DNA from: Paracoccaceae bacterium
GTDB taxonomy: Bacteria; Pseudomonadota; Alphaproteobacteria; Rhodobacterales; Rhodobacteraceae
Reading direction: 5' to 3'
Length of the DNA: 64,000 nt
Assembly (NCBI GenBank): GCA_014872815.1
Contig: WKFK01000011.1
Span: forward strand, 186,001 to 250,000
The position numbers were made by a program, and so were the translations under genes. Of the stretch, positions 33,037-43,049 are shown one piece after another. The first letter of the stretch is position 1. The number at the start of each line of letters is the position of its first letter. The notes beneath the pieces are model-generated. The model was not told the origin of the DNA. It was given only the letters and a program-made list of their open reading frames with translations, and did no database searches.

Positions 33037-33218
33037 GAGGCCCTTGGTGACACGTGTGACCCGGCGGAGCAAGCAAGCCGGGTCACACGCTTGCCTCGCC
33101 AGAGAAGGACCAAACTCTAAGGCGGGGCGAACGGCCAATCAGGGAAACAGCACCCATTTTCCGGGCACCATGGAAAGCGAACCACAGTGCGGGGGTTTGG
33201 GGGAGCCGGAAAGCTGCG

Positions 33219-33782
33219 CTATTTTTGACTGGCCAAAACTTGTTGCGCAAAGCCGCGATCCCGCGCCTTGTCGCTCAACCAGATCGCCATATAGCGATCC
33301 CGAATACCATTGTGCTGCAACGTGCAGGTGCTCTTACCGTTCACCCAAAACTTCAGGGCATTGCTCCCTTTGGGCGAGGCCACAATTCGATCGCCCGGCT
33401 GAATGTCGCGGTAGCAGGCGGTCAACTTCTTTTGGATTTGCCCATGATCAGGTTTCTTACCTTCAATCCGTTCCATCTCGTCCATGCTGGCCTTGAGCAG
33501 GATCTTGCGTTTGATCTTGCGGGCGTATTCGATCTCCAGCGCATAGGACCCGTTGCGGTCAAACCCCTGCCCCTGCGGCGCAAACATCTGTGCATCGTAG
33601 ACCTTGAAGCCCAGCCACCGGAACTGTCCGGTGCCCAATTCCTGGGGCTGTCCCAGAATACTGCGCACTTCCGGCGCCGGTGAAGCAGAATTGGCTGAGG
33701 CCTCCGCCGCCCAGCCCAAAAGCACCGCGCCGCTCAACAGCGCCATGAGTACCCGTTCCCGAAGTGGCAATCGCATATGCAT
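33219..33782 (-). CDS. Periplasmic chalcone isomerase-fold protein
   Basis: A 187-residue protein with a signal peptide (hydrophobic MALLSGAVLLGWAAEASA, cleavage after about residue 30). The mature part (LGTGQFRWLGFKVYDAQMFA, YALEIEYARKIKRKILLKAS, then LTACYRDIQPGDRIV) matches the chalcone isomerase-like family, a bacterial group with the CHI fold but without flavonoid chemistry. Function is unknown; fatty-acid or lipid binding has been suggested for relatives. GGGAGG lies 10 bases before the first ATG at 33782. Confidence 0.75.
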   Translation of the reverse strand: MHMRLPLRERVLMALLSGAVLLGWAAEASANSASPAPEVRSILGQPQELGTGQFRWLGFKVYDAQMFAPQGQGFDRNGSYALEIEYARKIKRKILLKASMDEMERIEGKKPDHGQIQKKLTACYRDIQPGDRIVASPKGSNALKFWVNGKSTCTLQHNGIRDRYMAIWLSDKARDRGFAQQVLASQK

Positions 33783-33897
33783 CCGCCGTGCGCCTCCCGT
33801 CGCTTGTCAGGCTGGTTTTGCAAAGGGTACGCAGTCAAACGGCGCGCAGATCACTCCGCGCGCCGGTCCTAATTGTTCACAAGCCCGTGATGGACGC

Positions 33898-34989
33898 CTA
33901 GCGCCGCCCCTTGCGCCCTTTGTGCGCCTTGGTCACGGTCTTGATCATTTTGCCGAAGTTCTTGTCGTAGGCCCGCTTTTCCGCCAGCGAGGCGGTGTTG
34001 TGCCGTTCTTCTGCTTCCAGCTTACGCCAACGCTCCAGCCGCTCCGGATCCAGCGTACCGGCGTCAATGGCCGCCCGCACCGCACAACCCGGCTCACTTT
34101 CATGGGCACAGTCGCGGAACTTGCACTGGGTGGCCAGCGCGACCACATCGGCAAACAGATCGGCCAATCCGTCACCTGCGTCGGCAAGCTGCAGCTCCCG
34201 CATCCCCGGCGTGTCCAGAATGGCCAGACCCGCGTCGGTGAAATGCAACTGACGGCTCGTCGTGGTGTGCCGCCCGCGACTGTCGTCCTCACGGATCGCC
34301 CCGGTCTCGGCCTGCTCTGTGCCAAACAGCGCATTCACCAGCGTGGACTTGCCCACGCCAGAGGTGCCGAGAAACGCAATCGTCTGACCCGGCTTGCTCC
34401 AATCGGCAAGCTTTGCGGCCGGTTCCTCGCTTTTGGCATTCAAAAGCACCACTGGCACGCGATCGGAAATCGCCTGCGCCTGCTTAACAAACGGCGCTGT
34501 GTCTTCACACAAATCTGCCTTGGTCAGCACAATCACCGGCGTCACATCGGCCTCAAAGGCCAGCGCCAGAAACCGCTCCAGCCGCGCCACGTTGAAGTCG
34601 TTGTTGCAGCTGGTGACCACAAAAGCCGTGTCCACATTGGCGGCAATCATCTGAATGCTGCGATCATGCCCGGCGGCACGGCGCTTAAACAGGCTCTTGC
34701 GTTCCAGCACTTCGCTGTGGCTCGGTAGCTCTGCGTTATACAGCAGCCAGTCGCCCACTGTCGCCTCCGGCCCCGGCGGCACCAAGGCGTCGATGCCATC
34801 ACCGCGCACCCGCAGGCCATTGCGGTGTACTTCCACCACCCGCACAGGCGGGGTGGCTTCTAGACTGTCCAGATCGGTTTGCTGGGCAAAAAACGATTGC
34901 CAGCCCAGAATATCCAACGGCGACCGCTTTGGCGTTTCCGCTTTGGCTGCGGCCCCTGTTGGCAAAAATTGGGAATAGTCCCGTGTCAT
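33898..34989 (-). CDS. rsgA: Ribosome small subunit-dependent GTPase RsgA
   Basis: A 363-residue circularly permuted GTPase that helps mature the 30S subunit. The order of motifs shows the permutation: G4 LTKADLC near residue 154, then G1 GTSGVGKST near 211, then G3 LDTPGMRE near 257. The C-terminal zinc motif CKFRDCAHESEPGC follows, and the tail is Lys/Arg-rich. An OB-like domain is N-terminal. Start at ATG 34989 (TRDYSQFLPTG); the 15-residue extension is not supported. Confidence 0.93.
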   Translation of the reverse strand: MTRDYSQFLPTGAAAKAETPKRSPLDILGWQSFFAQQTDLDSLEATPPVRVVEVHRNGLRVRGDGIDALVPPGPEATVGDWLLYNAELPSHSEVLERKSLFKRRAAGHDRSIQMIAANVDTAFVVTSCNNDFNVARLERFLALAFEADVTPVIVLTKADLCEDTAPFVKQAQAISDRVPVVLLNAKSEEPAAKLADWSKPGQTIAFLGTSGVGKSTLVNALFGTEQAETGAIREDDSRGRHTTTSRQLHFTDAGLAILDTPGMRELQLADAGDGLADLFADVVALATQCKFRDCAHESEPGCAVRAAIDAGTLDPERLERWRKLEAEERHNTASLAEKRAYDKNFGKMIKTVTKAHKGRKGRR

Positions 34990-35228
34990 TGTTGAGAGTC
35001 TCTCATGGAGCGGTCGCGCCACATCTGGCCACACCGCAAGGTATCAGAAAATGGGAAAGGCACAAACGCACAGCCCCGCGCCAAGGCGCCGGTCTCGCTG
35101 TCTCTGTTGTGCACCGGGTGGGCAACATGCCACCCGCCATGATCAGGCATCCAGTTTCTGGCCCATAAAACCTCCATCAAAGCTGTGAGGGATATAGTCC
35201 GCCCAGAGCTGCGTAACAACCCGCCCGC

Positions 35229-36113
35229 CTAGGGCGTACGACGGGTGATGAAATCCTGCATCATCTCAATCAGCATCGGCGCCTGCTTAGGCGTGATCAC
35301 ATGCCCCATGCCCGCGATCAGATGGTGGTCACAATTTGGGATCAACCCGGCAATCTCCGCGCCCGCTGCCGGCGGGATCAACGTGTCCTCTTCGCCGTGA
35401 ATGACCTGACAGGGCAACTTCACCTGGGTCAGCTCCTGCCGCCGATCCGTGGAAGCGATGACGGCCAGTACCTGCCGGTTGACACCTTCCGGATCAAACG
35501 CCCGATCATAGGCCTGCGCCGCTTGCTCCGCGACCTCTTCGCCGGTCATCGGATAGGTCGAGCTGCCCCAGTTGGCATATTCGGCGATACAGTTTGTAAT
35601 GTAGGTCTCCCGATCCACATGGCGCGCTAACAAGGTCGCCAGCCAGTCTGCATTGCCGCCCCGCTCCGCAAACGGCCGCGCAGTGGCCATCACGATGGTC
35701 CCGCTCAGCAACCGCTCCGCGTGATCCATACACAGAAGCTGCGTGATCGCGCCGCCCATGGACATGCCAAACACATGCGCCTTCTCAAGGCCCAGCGCGT
35801 CCATCACACCCACCACATCCTTCGCCATATCGTTCAACCGGTAGGCCGCAGGCGTTGGCCCTCCGGCCAAAGCCGCCGCGGTGATCTCTTCCGCATCGCT
35901 TGCCACCCCCTCTTTGGGACAGCGCTGCGACAACCCCACGTCGCGGTTGTCAAACAGCACCACACGGAAGCCTGCCGCTGCAAGCCCTTCGTAGAACTCG
36001 CTCGGCCAATGGATCAACTGCGACCCCAACCCGCGAATGAGCACCAGCGGAACGCCGTCTTTAGGTCCATAAGTCTGCACCTCAATCTGAATGCCATTTG
36101 CGGTGATCTGCAT
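35229..36113 (-). CDS. Alpha/beta fold hydrolase
   Basis: A 294-residue cytoplasmic hydrolase. HG-like IRGLGSQLIHWP at about 26-37 supplies the oxyanion loop, DNRDVGLS near 55 is typical, and the nucleophile elbow GMSMGG gives Ser118. GEEDTLIPP carries the acidic residue and AGMGHVI the catalytic His. This pattern fits the branch with proline iminopeptidases and carboxylesterases; the substrate is unknown. AAGGAG stands 6 bases before the ATG. No partner gene is close. Confidence 0.85.
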   Translation of the reverse strand: MQITANGIQIEVQTYGPKDGVPLVLIRGLGSQLIHWPSEFYEGLAAAGFRVVLFDNRDVGLSQRCPKEGVASDAEEITAAALAGGPTPAAYRLNDMAKDVVGVMDALGLEKAHVFGMSMGGAITQLLCMDHAERLLSGTIVMATARPFAERGGNADWLATLLARHVDRETYITNCIAEYANWGSSTYPMTGEEVAEQAAQAYDRAFDPEGVNRQVLAVIASTDRRQELTQVKLPCQVIHGEEDTLIPPAAGAEIAGLIPNCDHHLIAGMGHVITPKQAPMLIEMMQDFITRRTP

Positions 36114-36220
36114 GTCGTGCTCCTTCTTTCGGGAGACACACTACCGGTCCCCAAGCCAAAGTAAATCGCGAGACATTACCCGGCTTGCATTCCACCAACG
36201 CCCTGCTAGCGTCCCGGCTT

Positions 36221-36865
36221 ATGAGCACACAGACCATCGAGTATTTCTATTCCACCCACTCCGCCTACGCCTACCTTGGCGCACCAAGGTTGGCTGAGAT
36301 TTGCCGAACCCGGGGCTGCACGCTGATTCATCGCCCCTTTGAACTCTCCCCCGTGGTGGAAGCGGCAGGCGGTCTCTCTTTTGCCGGGCGCAGTCAGGCG
36401 CATATAGACTACTTCTTTGGCCGGGAAATCGAACGCTGGGCAGAGTACCGAGGCCTCGACATCCTCCCCCACCGCCCAACTTTCCACGACAACCCGCTGC
36501 ATCTCTCAAGCGGGGTGCTCATCGCCGCCCAGAAAGAGGCGCTTGACCTTGATGCGCTCTCCTTTGCCTTCCTGCAGGCGCACTGGCGAGACGACATTGA
36601 CCTCGCAAACCAAGACCACCTTGCGCGCACCTTACGCAGCATCGGCGTGGCACCTGAGCCACTTCTGGAGCAGGCCTTGTCCGCGCCTGTTCAAGCCCAA
36701 TTCGCCGCCAATACCCAGCGCGCCAAAGACCTCGCCCTGTTTGGCTCCCCCTCCTACATTGTGGACGGAGACATCTTCTACGGCCAAGATCACCTTGGCC
36801 TTGTGGACCGCGCCGTGCAGAAACCTTTCCGCCCCTCGACCTTCAAAAATCCTCCTGTTTCTTGA
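36221..36865 (+). CDS. 2-hydroxychromene-2-carboxylate isomerase-like (DsbA fold)
   Basis: A 214-residue thioredoxin-fold protein. The N-terminal YFYSTHSAYAYLGAPRL replaces the CxxC of DsbA with the Ser-containing loop of HCCA isomerase and kappa-class GST. The C-terminal part (LFGSPSYIVDGDIFYGQDHL) is the family signature. HCCA isomerases act with glutathione in naphthalene breakdown; most homologues in genomes without that pathway have unknown roles. Start ATG 36221 (STQTIEYFYS) is preferred over the upstream frame. Confidence 0.84.
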   Translation: MSTQTIEYFYSTHSAYAYLGAPRLAEICRTRGCTLIHRPFELSPVVEAAGGLSFAGRSQAHIDYFFGREIERWAEYRGLDILPHRPTFHDNPLHLSSGVLIAAQKEALDLDALSFAFLQAHWRDDIDLANQDHLARTLRSIGVAPEPLLEQALSAPVQAQFAANTQRAKDLALFGSPSYIVDGDIFYGQDHLGLVDRAVQKPFRPSTFKNPPVS

Positions 36866-36937
36866 GATTGTGACCGGCTCCCAAGCCAGACCGCGCAGTC
36901 CCCACAGAGTATTTCCTAAAAATCTAGCGCAACGCCG

Positions 36938-36966
36938 TTGACTCCCCTTCGCACTCTCCCTAACTC
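36938..36966 (+). promoter_or_regulatory. Promoter of groESL
   Basis: TTGACT (36938-36943), a 17-base spacer and TAACTC (36961-36966). The flanking CTCCCTAACT also resembles a heat-shock sigma (RpoH) -10. The predicted start site falls at the edge of the CIRCE repeat. Confidence 0.55.
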
Positions 36967-36974
36967 TTTCGCCG

Positions 36975-37001
36975 TTAGCACTCGCCGACAGGGAGTGATA
37001 A
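36975..37001. promoter_or_regulatory. CIRCE element (HrcA operator)
   Basis: TTAGCACTC (36975-36983), a 9-base spacer and GAGTGATAA (36993-37001). This matches the CIRCE consensus TTAGCACTC-N9-GAGTGCTAA with one mismatch in the right arm. It lies 51 bases upstream of groES, where the HrcA repressor would block transcription until heat stress. Confidence 0.9.
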
Positions 37002-37052
37002 CGGCTCCGCTGAGGGAGTCAGGGAGACAACTCTAGTTAGGGAAACCTAGTC

Positions 37053-37340
37053 ATGGCTTTTACACCTTTGCATGACCGCGTGCTCGTACGCCGCGTTGAA
37101 AGCGACGAGAAAACCGCAGGCGGTCTGATCATTCCAGACAGCGCCAAAGAAAAACCAGCCGAAGGCGAAGTTGTATCCGTAGGCGCAGGCCTGCGTGACG
37201 ACGCCGGCAACCGCGTCGCACTCGACGTGTCCGCAGGCGACAAAGTCCTGTTCGGCAAATGGTCCGGCACCGAGATCACCGTAGACGGTGAAGAGCTGCT
37301 GATCATGAAAGAATCCGACATCATGGGCATTCTTGCCTAA
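37053..37340 (+). CDS. groES: Co-chaperonin GroES
   Basis: A 95-residue lid protein of the chaperonin. The start [20 protein letters not shown] and the mobile-loop region [15 protein letters not shown] are diagnostic, and [13 protein letters not shown] and the C-terminal IMGILA complete the fold. It caps GroEL during ATP-driven folding in the cytoplasm. Transcription comes from the CIRCE-controlled promoter upstream, and groEL follows after 38 bases. Confidence 0.98.
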   Translation: MAFTPLHDRVLVRRVESDEKTAGGLIIPDSAKEKPAEGEVVSVGAGLRDDAGNRVALDVSAGDKVLFGKWSGTEITVDGEELLIMKESDIMGILA

Positions 37341-37348
37341 TCGTCTGA

Positions 37349-39028
<1,680 letters not shown>

Positions 39029-39063
39029 TCACAACTCCCGTCAGGGATTGTGATGCGACAGTG

Positions 39064-39138
39064 CCTTGGCCTTCCGGCCAAGGTCACGAAAGCCTCCACC
39101 AGACAAGTTTAAAGGGTCGCCTCCGGGCGGCCCTTTTT
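39064..39138 (+). terminator. Double hairpin terminator of groESL
   Basis: CCTTGGCC-ttcc-GGCCAAGG at 39064-39083 is an 8-bp stem. At 39112-39135 AAGGGTCGCC pairs with GGCGGCCCTT with one wobble and is followed by TTTCTTTT. The second stem is the true intrinsic terminator; the first may protect the mRNA end. Confidence 0.8.
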
Positions 39139-39236
39139 CTTTTGGATGGTGTTTGTGAGGAATTTGAAAATTTACAACGCAATGGCCGTTTAGAGCCCAT
39201 TTTAACGGATTCTGCGCTTTGCACGAACGACCAGTT

Positions 39237-39869
39237 TTACTGCCGATCAAGTGCGAGTTTCACTCCGAGCGCGACAAGAATGCTTCCTCCAATTCTGTTT
39301 GCAATGCGATTGGCCGACGACGAGGCTTTGAAAAGCGTGGTAATCTTGTCCGCGAGAATAACGCAGATGGCGTCCGCGCTCGAAAACATAATGTTCACGA
39401 TCGTCCCCAATATGAGCAGTTGCACCCAAATCGGAAGTACAGCGCTCGGATCTGAGAATTGAGGAAGGAAGGCCACATAAAAGATGACGGTCTTTGGGTT
39501 CAAGACTTCAACCGAAACGCTCTCCCAGAAAGCACGTCTCGCACTTTTTTGACCTGCGACTTGTGGTTGGGTAGCCGTTTCCGCTTTGGTCAAGAACATC
39601 GAAATGCCAAGCCAAATCAGATAGGCTGCGCCGGCAAATTTGAGCGCAAGGAACAAGATAGGAATTGATCGGAATATGATCGCCAGCCCCACCGCCGCTG
39701 CCACGACATGGACGTATCCGCCGATATGTATGCCTAGCGCAGCGAACCAACCTGCGCGACGTCCGCGCGCTATGGTTTGCGCTGCGGCATAAAGGGTCGA
39801 AGGACCAGGCATATACGCAAAAATGCTTGTGGCGATCACAAAAGCGATCAAGATTTCAAACGATGGCAT
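39237..39869 (-). CDS. LysE/RhtB family exporter
   Basis: A 210-residue inner-membrane protein with about six hydrophobic segments, starting with EILIAFVIATSIFAYMPGPS where the MPGPS motif is typical of the LysE/RhtB family. KFAGAAYLIWLGISMF in the middle is also conserved. Members export amino acids or homoserine lactones; the substrate is unknown. The coding region is visibly AT-richer than its neighbours, which hints at recent transfer. It is convergent with groEL and followed by a gap without genes. Confidence 0.87.
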   Translation of the reverse strand: MPSFEILIAFVIATSIFAYMPGPSTLYAAAQTIARGRRAGWFAALGIHIGGYVHVVAAAVGLAIIFRSIPILFLALKFAGAAYLIWLGISMFLTKAETATQPQVAGQKSARRAFWESVSVEVLNPKTVIFYVAFLPQFSDPSAVLPIWVQLLILGTIVNIMFSSADAICVILADKITTLFKASSSANRIANRIGGSILVALGVKLALDRQ

Positions 39870-40214
39870 AAGTTCAGGACCTTCTCGCAAAATCATATGA
39901 AGTTACGTCGAAACGCGCAGCGATCCTAGCGCAAAAAACCTAAGCAGCCTTTCAACATGTGCCTTCAGAAGTCCGATTCGTCCGCATAGCAGCCATCCAA
40001 TGAAACCTGCTCCCAAATTCTCTGTGGAGCTGCCTACGTCTTCCGAATCCACACCGCCCGGCCTCGCCGGGCAGCGCCCCATAGACCATCAGGGCCTCGC
40101 ACCGCGAGCTCCCGAGAGGTGCCCCCATGGGCGTGAGCTTTGTCCCCACCAGAGGTCGGGCGCGGCCCCAACGTTTCGCAAATGCCAACACCCGCACGCC
40201 TGCCCGTCAGCCCC
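39870..40214. other. Gene-free gap with decayed palindromic repeat
   Basis: Apart from the family B repeat described at 40051-40170, this 345-base stretch shows no supportable gene. A frame on the minus strand at 39952-40197 reads through the repeat and gives an Arg/Gly-rich product with no protein character. Its left part contains the upstream region of the LysE gene; no clear promoter was recognised. Confidence 0.4.
40051..40170. repeat. Extragenic palindromic repeat, family B, copy 2
   Basis: GCCCGGC-ctc-GCCGGGC at 40056-40072 is a 7-bp stem, and the 15-mer GGTCGGGCGCGGCCC at 40154-40168 matches copy 1 at 10783-10797 exactly. Between them lie further short inverted repeats (CTCGCACCGCGAG, GGTGCCCCCATGGGC). 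The unit resembles a long roseobacter intergenic repeat; it does not encode a credible protein. Confidence 0.5.
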
Positions 40215-40964
40215 TCAAATAAACGCCGAGAAACTCTCCGCCTCGGCTTTCAACCGCCCGCTCTCATCAAAATCGCTATCCGCGTTAAACCGCATCAACA
40301 GCCGCTCCGCCAATCCGGCCACAAGCCCCGCCTGCCCGTCCAGCACGTCCGTCAGTCGCGCCTGCAACGCCGCTTCCTCAGCGCCCTCAAAATACCCGTG
40401 CACCCCATGCACGACCTCAGGCTGATACACGTCAAACCCCAGATAGCGCAGCGTATAGGCGGACGGCCACAGCAGCAGGTTCACGTCCCCCTCTTTGCCC
40501 CCCGGCCCGCATTCCGCCGCGCTTGCGCCGGTGGTCACACAAAACAACGCCCGCTTACCGCGACATCGCCCCGTGTCAAACCGCTCCTCCACCGTGTGCA
40601 AATCGCCATGCACCAGCGCGCGGTCAAACCAACCTTTTAAGACGGCGGGCGGCGCAAACCACCACAGCGGGAAGTGAAAGATGATCTGATCGGCCTGCAG
40701 AATCTTCTCCGCCTCTGCGGCCATATCCACCGGCACCGTGCCCGCGGCCACCGCCGCCTCATGCGCCTTAAGCGGGTCAAACGGCCCGGCCGTGTCCTGC
40801 CCAAAATGCCGTGCGCCTTCGACGGCATCAAACTGATGCGCCGACAGGTCACTCCACAGCACCTCATGCCCCGCCGCTGCACAAGCAGCTGCTGAAGCCT
40901 CTGCCCAAGCACCGGTAAATGACTGTCGACTGGGGTGGGCCAAAACGATGAGCGTGGTGGTCAT
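40215..40964 (-). CDS. NAD(P)H-dependent oxidoreductase, flavodoxin-like (NQO/KefF-type)
   Basis: A 249-residue flavoprotein with the flavodoxin-like fold. LIVLAHPSRQSFTGAWAEA at residues 5-23 binds the FMN/FAD phosphate, and IIFHFPLWWFAPPAVLKGWF near 92-111 is the signature of the NQO1/MdaB/KefF group, which reduces quinones by two electrons. The C-terminal extension (EAALQARLTDVLDGQAG) is helical. It stands alone on the minus strand between two repeat-containing gaps. Confidence 0.86.
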   Translation of the reverse strand: MTTTLIVLAHPSRQSFTGAWAEASAAACAAAGHEVLWSDLSAHQFDAVEGARHFGQDTAGPFDPLKAHEAAVAAGTVPVDMAAEAEKILQADQIIFHFPLWWFAPPAVLKGWFDRALVHGDLHTVEERFDTGRCRGKRALFCVTTGASAAECGPGGKEGDVNLLLWPSAYTLRYLGFDVYQPEVVHGVHGYFEGAEEAALQARLTDVLDGQAGLVAGLAERLLMRFNADSDFDESGRLKAEAESFSAFI

Positions 40965-41137
40965 GGGCTGTCCTTCAAAGTGGTCCCAAACCGCCTACAC
41001 CCGTTGCGCCAATCTGCGCAACACCGTGCGGTGCGTGAACGATCAAAGCCGCCGCAGCGCGTCCAAAATCGCACCTCCGCAAAACAGTCGTGATACCGAC
41101 GCAATACCGACGTGGTTTTGGCCCCAAAACGACTCGG

Positions 41138-41791
41138 TTAATCCCCACCCTGCGCCAGGGCCATCACCCCGGCCTCGCTTAGCATGTAGACGCCTTTGTC
41201 GACCTTCTCAAACCAGCCATAGTGGTTGTCGCGCATCATCGTCGTGGCCTTTTCTACGCCGGTGCCTTGGGCCACATCGCGCCCTCTGGACGCCCCGTTT
41301 TCATTGAGAAACACCGCGCATTTTTCCGCGTCCTGCCGATAGACAGTGACCTTCTCCCCGCGCATCCCGCCAGTGTTCGGGTCGCCCTCAAGCCGGGAAA
41401 AAGCCTTCAAAAGCCGCGTCTTACGCACCTTCGACTTGCGCGGCTGAAACGGCACAGGATCACAATGCACCTCCACCGCGCCATCTTTGGGGCGCACCGA
41501 CAGCACCCCCAGTCCCAGCCGTTTGCACAAGCCGATATTGCCGGAAAACGCCTTCCACCCGGCGCGCCCTTTCCAGCGCGGCACGGCCACATAAACCGCA
41601 TCGGTCACCGCCTGACGTGCGACGGCCTGTTGCAGCAAAACGAGAGAGAAAGAGGTCTTTAACTCAATGATGACAGGCTCTTCACCGTCTTTCACCGCCA
41701 CCACATCCGCCGCGCCAACTTCGGCTTTCACCTCAAAGCCCCGCGCCTCAAGCCACGCCTTCACCGGCGCATAAAGATCGGTTTCTGCCAT
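41138..41791 (-). CDS. DUF2161 PD-(D/E)XK nuclease-like protein
   Basis: A 217-residue protein. The core AADVVAVKDGEEPVIIELKT at about residues 27-46 contains the Asp and the E-x-K that mark PD-(D/E)XK phosphodiesterases. The C-terminal part has a winged-helix-like look (VEKATTMMRDNHYGWFEKVD, then GVYMLSEAG). Such DUF2161 proteins are common in Rhodobacteraceae, with unknown targets. Several ATGs are possible (41818, 41800, 41791); 41791 is taken because the family starts near the ETDLYAPVKAWLE stretch. Confidence 0.75.
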   Translation of the reverse strand: MAETDLYAPVKAWLEARGFEVKAEVGAADVVAVKDGEEPVIIELKTSFSLVLLQQAVARQAVTDAVYVAVPRWKGRAGWKAFSGNIGLCKRLGLGVLSVRPKDGAVEVHCDPVPFQPRKSKVRKTRLLKAFSRLEGDPNTGGMRGEKVTVYRQDAEKCAVFLNENGASRGRDVAQGTGVEKATTMMRDNHYGWFEKVDKGVYMLSEAGVMALAQGGD

Positions 41792-41919
41792 CTTGCCCAT
41801 GCCCTTTGGTAACGCCAAACCGGCGCGTTGCCCACATCATTTGCTGCGCCTTAGGCATTCGCCCTTGAGCCTCAAAAATGCCCTGTTACCTTGGCCCAAA
41901 TTGCTGTTGCGAGGCCCCG

Positions 41920-42930
41920 ATGCGTTTTTTGTCCACTCTTCTGTTTTTGTTGTCATTTTCCGGCATCGCATCGGCCAACTGCGCAGGACCAAACCTCTAT
42001 CAATTTTTGCCTGCAAGCGAACGCCACGCACTTGAGGCCAAAGCCGCTCAAGCCCCCTTTTCCGAAGGGCTGCTCTGGCGCGCCGAAAAGGACGGCGTGG
42101 TCAGCCACCTGATCGGCACCTTCCATGTGCACCTGCCAGAACACGCCGCGATGGTCACACGTCTGGGAGAGCTAACCCCGCAACCTGAAAAGGTTTTTCT
42201 TGAACTCACAGACGACGATCAACTCGGCTTTCAACGGCACCTCACAGAAAACCCCGACAGTTACCTGATCCAATCCGGCCCGTCTCTGATTGACCGCCTT
42301 GGCCCAGACCTTTGGCCCCGCGTTGAGGAGCAGCTCAAGGCGCGGGGCATGCCGCCCTTCCTCGCCGCCCGCTATCAACCGTGGTTTCTTGGCATGACCC
42401 TGATGCTGCCGCCCTGCGCCTTTGATGTTGTAAAGTCAGGCAAAAAAGGCCTCGATCAACAAATCGCGGCTATGGCGCAAACCAAAAATCTGCCCACCGC
42501 GTCGCTCGACACCATTGACGGTTTGCTCGCAATTTTGGCCTCTGATCCGATTGAAGAGCAAATGGAAGACCTGCGCTGGAGCCTGTCGCTCAACACCGAT
42601 CTCGCTGCACCAGAGCTGATGGGCACGGTGATCGACATGTACCTGAAGGAAACCATTCAACTCATTTGGGAATTCAACACCGCAGAAACCTTCAAAAACG
42701 CGGCTGGTGACGAGAACAAATCGCGGCTTGCGACGCTGCTAAAGCAAGCAGAAGACGATTTGATCATCGCCCGCAACACCACCTGGACCAAAATGCTGAG
42801 CACCGAACTAGCCCAATCCCCTGCGCTTGTTGCTGTTGGCGCTCTGCATTTGCCTGGCGAGCACGGCGTTCTAAATCAACTGCAGAACGCCGGGTTCACC
42901 CTCACCCGTGTACCCTTGAAATCACAATAA
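41920..42930 (+). CDS. TraB/GumN family protein
   Basis: A 336-residue protein with a signal peptide (residues 1-19, FLSTLLFLLSFSGIASA) and the TraB/GumN domain. VVSHLIGTFHVHLPEH holds the conserved GTxH motif near residue 65, KVFLELTDDDQ supplies the acidic residue, and the C-terminal VAVGALHLPGEHGVL is the second conserved His motif. Relatives are proposed metalloproteases; activity for this protein is not known. Start ATG 41920 gives a clean signal peptide. Confidence 0.83.
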   Translation: MRFLSTLLFLLSFSGIASANCAGPNLYQFLPASERHALEAKAAQAPFSEGLLWRAEKDGVVSHLIGTFHVHLPEHAAMVTRLGELTPQPEKVFLELTDDDQLGFQRHLTENPDSYLIQSGPSLIDRLGPDLWPRVEEQLKARGMPPFLAARYQPWFLGMTLMLPPCAFDVVKSGKKGLDQQIAAMAQTKNLPTASLDTIDGLLAILASDPIEEQMEDLRWSLSLNTDLAAPELMGTVIDMYLKETIQLIWEFNTAETFKNAAGDENKSRLATLLKQAEDDLIIARNTTWTKMLSTELAQSPALVAVGALHLPGEHGVLNQLQNAGFTLTRVPLKSQ

Positions 42931-43049
42931 AGCGACGGCCTTGCGCGCTGCGAGGTCGCAGGTCCAAAGCCGCAGGTGACAAACACAACGCGCCCTTCTA
43001 TAAGGCGCGCAACTTCACCGCTTTTCTTTGTTTCTAAGGACGTCGCGAC

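Noticed and set aside
39952-40197. 81-codon frame on the minus strand
   Set aside because: It is built on the palindromic repeat, is Arg/Gly-rich and lacks a ribosome site.
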